The notes below the pieces were generated by a model. The model did no database searches and was not told the DNA's origin. It saw nothing but the letters and a program-made list of their open reading frames with translations. Position numbers and translations under genes: made by a program. 8,991 nt of DNA. Origin: RFTU01 sp032122355 (GTDB taxonomy: Bacteria; Pseudomonadota; Gammaproteobacteria; Burkholderiales; Burkholderiaceae_C). Positions 6,112-8,991 of this stretch are shown here, in pieces. Position 1 is the stretch's first letter; every line of letters begins with the position of its first letter. The stretch lies in NCBI GenBank assembly GCA_032122355.1, contig JAUMCS010000083.1, positions 1 to 8,991 on the forward strand, read 5' to 3'.

Positions 6112-7470
6112 ATGAATAACCAGGCTCTTGATTTAGATAAGCTTACGCCTGAGGTTGATGCTCGTCGAAGTGAGCGATGGTTATTTTTCGTGCTCATACT
6201 GGCCATACATGCAGGGGTGGCGTGGCTATTTTGGGTGTCGTCTGAGTCAAATATTTTTGCTGCTGCTAAGCGTTTTTCGGCCACATTTAATTTGGTGGGA
6301 AATGCGACGTCTGTTCCAGCAGTACCCCCCGTTGATGCGTCTAAGCCAGAGCCAGGGCCCAAGGAGCCTATCAGCAAAAGCTCTCCACCTCCGGCCAAGG
6401 TGTCTGCGGCTGAAGCTCCGACACAGCAAAAGGCGGTGGAAGTGCCGCCCGAGCCGACTAAAGTTGAAGGCGCTGATTTTCAAATAGAGCGGATGAATGC
6501 CGATGCAATCCGAGAGCAAGAGCAGCGGCAGCGCGAAATCAAAGAAGCCCAGATCAAGGAGGCTCAAAGGCAGGAAGCGGAACGCAAGGAAGTCGAACGC
6601 AAGGAAGCTGAAAGAAAAGAAAAAGAGCGGTTAGAAGCAGAGCGTAGAAATGCGGCAATTTTGGAATTACAAAAGCGTGAGCAGTTGCAGCTAGAGGAGC
6701 AAAAACTTAACGCACAGAGGCTTGAAGCAGAACTAAAAGAGACGGAGCGTAAGGAGGCTGAACGTAAGGAAAGAGAGCGACTTGATTCAGAGCGTCGAAA
6801 TGCAGCTATCTTGGAGTTGCAAAAGCGCGAACAAGTTCAGCGCGAGCAACTTCAGCTTGAGGAACAGCAAAGACAAAATGCCCAACGGCAAGAAGCTGAG
6901 CGCAGAATGTTGGAGCAAAAAGAGGCCGAAGCGCGAGAGGCTGAAAGACGAGATGCTGAAAGACGAGATGCTGAAAGACGTGATGCTGAAAGACGTGATG
7001 CTGAAAGACGTGATGCTGAAAGACGTGATGCTGAAAGACGTGATGCTGAAAGACGTGATGCCGAGCGAAAAGAATTAGAAAAACAAGAAGCGCAGCGCAG
7101 AGCGGCAGAGCGTAAAGAAGAGGCTGCAGCACCCCGAGTGAAAACGCCGGCAATTCCAGCTGAAGAGCCGGCTAAAGAGGCTGAGCCTGACTATAAAGCA
7201 GCGCATTTAAAAAATCCTGAGCCCAAATATCCGTCGTTGGCCATGCGTCAACGTATGCAGGGGCGGGCTGTGTTGTTGGTTGAAGTTTCAGCTGAGGGTA
7301 AGCCCCTGCAAATCACTATTTTCCGTAGTAGTGGGCATGAGATTTTAGATAACGCTGCCATAGAAACCGTGAAAGGCTGGCGGTTTGTGCCAGCCATGAA
7401 AGATGGGGCGCCGATAGTGGCCACCCTGCGCGTACCGATCAATTATCAATTGGGTATTTTTGCCCGTTAA
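6112..7470 (+). CDS. tonB: TonB-family energy transducer with a very long charged helical stalk
   Basis: Inner-membrane-anchored periplasmic protein expected to pass ExbB/ExbD-derived energy to TonB-dependent outer-membrane transporters. It has 452 residues against 239 for E. coli TonB. One membrane segment at about 22-42 contains His33 in LAIHAGVAW, matching the functionally important membrane His of TonB. Residues 68-117 are Pro-rich with EP/KP/PPP runs. Residues 125-340 are almost entirely Glu, Arg, Lys, Gln and Ala, predicting a long helix or coiled coil reminiscent of TolA domain II. They include a 50-residue duplication (161-210, 211-260) and eight AERRD repeats (277-316). The TonB C-terminal domain spans about 362-448: PKYPSLAMRQRMQGRAVLL, then GHEILDNAAIETVKGWRFVPA. 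It starts 15 bp after mscS and lies 18 bp before exbB. TolA is an alternative by stalk composition, but the C-terminal domain is TonB-type. Confidence 0.9.
   Translation: MNNQALDLDKLTPEVDARRSERWLFFVLILAIHAGVAWLFWVSSESNIFAAAKRFSATFNLVGNATSVPAVPPVDASKPEPGPKEPISKSSPPPAKVSAAEAPTQQKAVEVPPEPTKVEGADFQIERMNADAIREQEQRQREIKEAQIKEAQRQEAERKEVERKEAERKEKERLEAERRNAAILELQKREQLQLEEQKLNAQRLEAELKETERKEAERKERERLDSERRNAAILELQKREQVQREQLQLEEQQRQNAQRQEAERRMLEQKEAEAREAERRDAERRDAERRDAERRDAERRDAERRDAERRDAERRDAERKELEKQEAQRRAAERKEEAAAPRVKTPAIPAEEPAKEAEPDYKAAHLKNPEPKYPSLAMRQRMQGRAVLLVEVSAEGKPLQITIFRSSGHEILDNAAIETVKGWRFVPAMKDGAPIVATLRVPINYQLGIFAR
6592..6891 (+). repeat. 150-bp imperfect tandem duplication inside the TonB-like gene
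   Basis: Positions 6592-6741 and 6742-6891 encode two 50-residue units (161-210 and 211-260). Over the first 31 residues the proteins agree at 27, including the identical ERRNAAILELQKREQ. More than half of those identical residues use different codons, so the duplication is old and the protein sequence appears to have been preserved. The second half of each unit has diverged further, with small shifts. Confidence 0.85.
6940..7059 (+). repeat. Eight perfect tandem copies of a 15-bp unit encoding AERRD
   Basis: Units start at 6940, 6955, 6970, 6985, 7000, 7015, 7030 and 7045. The first two read GCTGAAAGACGAGAT; the other six read GCTGAAAGACGTGAT. Within each group copies are identical, and the groups differ by one synonymous base (CGA/CGT). 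A degenerate ninth unit (AERKE, 7060-7074) follows with different codons. This pattern indicates recent expansion by slippage or unequal recombination. The 15-bp period keeps the frame, so copy number can change without inactivating the gene. Confidence 0.97.
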
Positions 7471-7488
7471 CACTGGGGGTGTTTTTGT

Positions 7489-8334
7489 ATGGAATCTAAG
7501 CAATGTAAGCCAATATCATGTGATAGATACCTAAATTTATGCCGAGCCACGCTTGTAGGCATAGGCGGGTGTTTGTCGCTGTCACAGGTATATGCATGGG
7601 ATGCATTAGCATCGGCTGATGCCCAACTGCAGTGGATAGATGCGCTTTGGAAAGGGCTATGGGAGCGAGCGCAAGTAATGAATGCGGGCAATTGGGTGAT
7701 TTTGTCTGTGCTGATGATGCTGGTGAATTTATCGTTGATCACTTGGTGGATAACCGCTATGAAATTTTGGGCTTTGCGACGGGTGAATCGGCTCAATCGT
7801 TTGTTTCTGCAGCGTGCTATGAGAGCAAGCGATTGGGTGGAGTATATTCAGGCGGTAGAAGCTGACCGCAGCTGTTTGGCCCGTATTGCTTTAATGGGTA
7901 TTGGTGCTGTGGCGGAGTGTCAGGGGTTCAAAAGTTTGAGCAAGGCACCCTGGATGGAAACTCGAGAATATGTGGCCTCAGCCATGCGCCAGATGGCTCA
8001 GCAAGTGCTACAGCAACAAGAAAAAGGGTCGGCTGTGCTGGCCAGCGTGGGGTCAATTGCACCCTTTGTGGGGCTATTTGGTACGGTTTGGGGCATCATG
8101 GAAGCCTTGAAAACCATTGGTGCGACAGGGCAGGCTAGTATTGATGTGGTGGCAGGGCCAGTGGGTGAAGCATTGATTGCTACCGCTATTGGTATTGCGG
8201 CGGCGATACCTGCCGTGATTTTTTATAACGTATTTTTACGCCGACAAAAGTTGATGTACACGCAGTACGAGAGTTTTATTCAAAACTTTTTAAGATTGGT
8301 GTTGCGTTTTCAGGTGTTAGGGCAAGGGGAATAA
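7489..8334 (+). CDS. exbB: ExbB-type MotA/TolQ/ExbB proton channel subunit with N-terminal extension
   Basis: Inner-membrane subunit that forms, with ExbD, the proton-driven motor energising TonB. It has 281 residues against 244 for E. coli ExbB. The extra N-terminus holds a hydrophobic stretch at about 19-33 ending in SLSQVYAWD, a plausible signal peptidase I site after VYA (residue 36). TM1 is at 68-90. The large cytoplasmic loop follows. TM2 lies at about 183-206 with the signature GSIAPFVGLFGTVWGIMEAL (188-207), and TM3 at about 224-250 with VGEALIATAIGIAAAIPAV. A G-run at 7475-7479 precedes ATG 7489. exbD follows after 2 bp, so the two are translationally close. TolQ is the main alternative, but the adjacent TonB-family gene and the absence of tolR/tolA/tolB favour ExbB. 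Confidence 0.93.
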   Translation: MESKQCKPISCDRYLNLCRATLVGIGGCLSLSQVYAWDALASADAQLQWIDALWKGLWERAQVMNAGNWVILSVLMMLVNLSLITWWITAMKFWALRRVNRLNRLFLQRAMRASDWVEYIQAVEADRSCLARIALMGIGAVAECQGFKSLSKAPWMETREYVASAMRQMAQQVLQQQEKGSAVLASVGSIAPFVGLFGTVWGIMEALKTIGATGQASIDVVAGPVGEALIATAIGIAAAIPAVIFYNVFLRRQKLMYTQYESFIQNFLRLVLRFQVLGQGE

Positions 8335-8336
8335 AG

Positions 8337-8744
8337 ATGCAATCATTTCATCAAGATGATCCGATTTCTGAAATCAATGTTACCCCCTTGGTAGATGTGA
8401 TGTTGGTGTTGTTGATACTGTTTATGGTGACTGCGCCCTTATTGTCAGCTCAGTCACTAAAGGTGGATATCCCAAAAACAGCCAAAACCCCGCAATCAGC
8501 CAGTGCTGATGAGGAAACAAGTGTATTGATTATTCATGAAGATGGCCTATTGAATATGGATGGAGAGATTGTCACCAAGGCCAAATTAGCGGAGCAGTTG
8601 AAGGCTTTGAGTAAGGTCAATGGATTTCATTTAAAAATTCAAGCTGATAAGCGTGCCCCTTATGGCCTGGTTGCGCAAAGTTTGGCGCTGGCACAGGCCA
8701 GTGGGGTTACGAGGTTGAGCTTTTTAACCTTGGTGGAGGAGTGA
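8337..8744 (+). CDS. exbD: ExbD-type biopolymer transporter subunit
   Basis: Partner of ExbB in the proton-driven motor; a single membrane helix with a periplasmic domain. It has 135 residues, close to the E. coli ExbD length of 141. The N-terminal cytoplasmic segment DDPISEINVTPLVDVMLVLL is the family hallmark. Asp20 corresponds to the essential membrane Asp25 of E. coli. The membrane helix spans about 17-37, and the periplasmic domain (about 45-135) includes IQADKRAPYGLVAQSLALAQ, the usual C-terminal motif. The exbB stop is 2 bp upstream and an AGGGGA sequence lies in the exbB end just before it. It is the last clear gene of the operon. Confidence 0.95.
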   Translation: MQSFHQDDPISEINVTPLVDVMLVLLILFMVTAPLLSAQSLKVDIPKTAKTPQSASADEETSVLIIHEDGLLNMDGEIVTKAKLAEQLKALSKVNGFHLKIQADKRAPYGLVAQSLALAQASGVTRLSFLTLVEE

Positions 8745-8746
8745 AA

Positions 8747-8773
8747 GTGAAGTTTATTTTGACTTTGCCCTGA
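8747..8773 (+). pseudogene. 8-codon stub after exbD, possible remnant of a disrupted gene
   Basis: GTG 8747 follows GGAGGA (8735-8740) with about 6 nt spacing, overlapping the exbD end in a way typical of the next gene in an operon. The frame encodes only MKFILTLP before TGA at 8771-8773. The start context and the hydrophobic beginning look like a signal-peptide gene that was cut off. It may equally be chance, since no downstream continuation is recognisable in any frame. Confidence 0.25.
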
Positions 8774-8894
8774 ATCCGTGACCTCAAATCCCCCTGCCTG
8801 CCTTTCGACCCGAATATCCCAACTCCGATCCAATATTCTCGTGAATCGACCCAAACAAACCACGCGCACGGCCCAGCGGTGTTTGTCACGAAAG

Positions 8895-8910
8895 ATGTCC
8901 GCTTTTTAGT
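8895..8910 (+). repeat. Right copy of the 16-bp motif found at 94-109
   Basis: ATGTCCGCTTTTTAGT matches the minus-strand sequence of 94-109 at 15 of 16 positions, including a 12-bp exact core ATGTCCGCTTTT. Flanking bases on both sides differ. It is placed where the terminal repeat of an insertion sequence extending to the right would be expected. Confidence 0.5.
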
Positions 8911-8927
8911 GAATTAGACCATAGTTT

Positions 8928-8990
8928 TTAAGGGATGGCTCCGCTCTTTTTTGGGGTTGAGCCAAACTGCTTGATTTCCTTGCCATTGAC
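8928..8990 (-). CDS. Possible C-terminus of a protein entering from the right edge (partial)
   Basis: On the minus strand a frame is open from the right edge and ends at TAA 8930-8928, encoding VNGKEIKQFGSTPKKSGAIP. It stops 17 bp inside the 16-bp motif at 8895-8910. That is where the 3' end of a transposase would lie if the motif is an IS terminal repeat. I do not recognise the residues, and 20 codons of open frame is well within chance. Confidence 0.2.
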   Translation of the reverse strand, partial: VNGKEIKQFGSTPKKSGAIP

Positions 8991-8991
8991 G

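Larger units (their letters stand above)
8745..8991. other. Gene-poor tail after exbD
   Basis: This 247-bp stretch has no convincing complete gene. It contains an 8-codon stub at 8747, roughly 120 bp of more C-rich sequence (8770-8890) without an open plus-strand frame, the 16-bp motif at 8895-8910, and a minus-strand frame entering from the right. A 60-codon minus-strand frame crosses 8707-8889, but it overlaps exbD antisense, and I do not treat it as a gene. No terminator for the operon was identified. Confidence 0.5.

Noticed and set aside
6940..7059. Direct repeats that superficially suggest a CRISPR array
   Set aside because: The 15-bp units are contiguous with no spacers and lie in frame inside a gene.
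6782..7153. Open frames in other phases over the AERRD repeats (repeating MLKDV and HHVFQ peptides)
   Set aside because: These are automatic translations of the 15-bp array, which stays open in several frames because no stop occurs in the unit.
8707..8889. 60-codon minus-strand frame (and the 69-codon frame at 8660-8869)
   Set aside because: They overlap the exbD 3' end antisense, lack a clear ribosome-binding site, and match no family I can name.
8936..8963. TGGCTC/GAGCCA inverted repeat with an internal T-run as an operon terminator
   Set aside because: The T-run lies in the loop instead of after the stem, and the loop is long, so it does not fit an intrinsic terminator.

Overview
This 8,991-bp window looks like an ordinary chromosomal segment of a gammaproteobacterium, probably from the Pseudomonadales/Cellvibrionales side. 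The reasons are the metG <- -> apbC(mrp)-dcd arrangement, the Pseudomonas-type 189-residue Dcd, and a TonB/ExbB/ExbD set with an extended ExbB. The taxonomic placement is inferred from remembered family sequences, not from a search.

Layout, left to right. (1) Positions 1-172 hold the start of a leftward-reading ORF that resembles an insertion-sequence transposase, with short repeats beside it, then the promoter of a tRNA gene. (2) Positions 173-249 are tRNA-Pro(GGG) with encoded CCA. (3) metG (minus strand) encodes a methionyl-tRNA synthetase that stops right after the anticodon-binding domain. (4) Divergent from it are apbC/mrp (Fe-S carrier ATPase) and dcd (dCTP deaminase), probably one transcript. 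(5) Convergent with dcd is an MltB-type lytic transglycosylase. The two stop codons lie in opposite arms of one palindrome. (6) Divergent from mltB is a compact plus-strand cluster: an MscS-family channel, a TonB-family protein with a very long charged helix, exbB and exbD. Gaps are 15, 18 and 2 bp, so it is probably one operon. (7) After exbD, about 250 bp contain no clear gene. They hold an 8-codon stub with a good ribosome-binding site, a second copy of the left-end 16-bp motif, and the possible C-terminus of an ORF entering from the right.

How the parts relate: metG and tRNA-Pro belong to translation, apbC to Fe-S cluster delivery, dcd to dUTP/dTTP supply, and mltB to peptidoglycan turnover. 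The last four genes are an envelope module. ExbB/ExbD would use the proton gradient to energise the TonB-like protein, which would act on outer-membrane transporters. The MscS-like channel sits at the head of the same probable transcript.

I see no CRISPR array, prophage or recognisable defence system. The most unusual features are the TonB-like protein's periplasmic stalk (a 50-residue duplication and eight perfect AERRD repeats) and the matching 16-bp motifs near both window ends. The latter suggest that the segment lies between two copies of the same mobile element.
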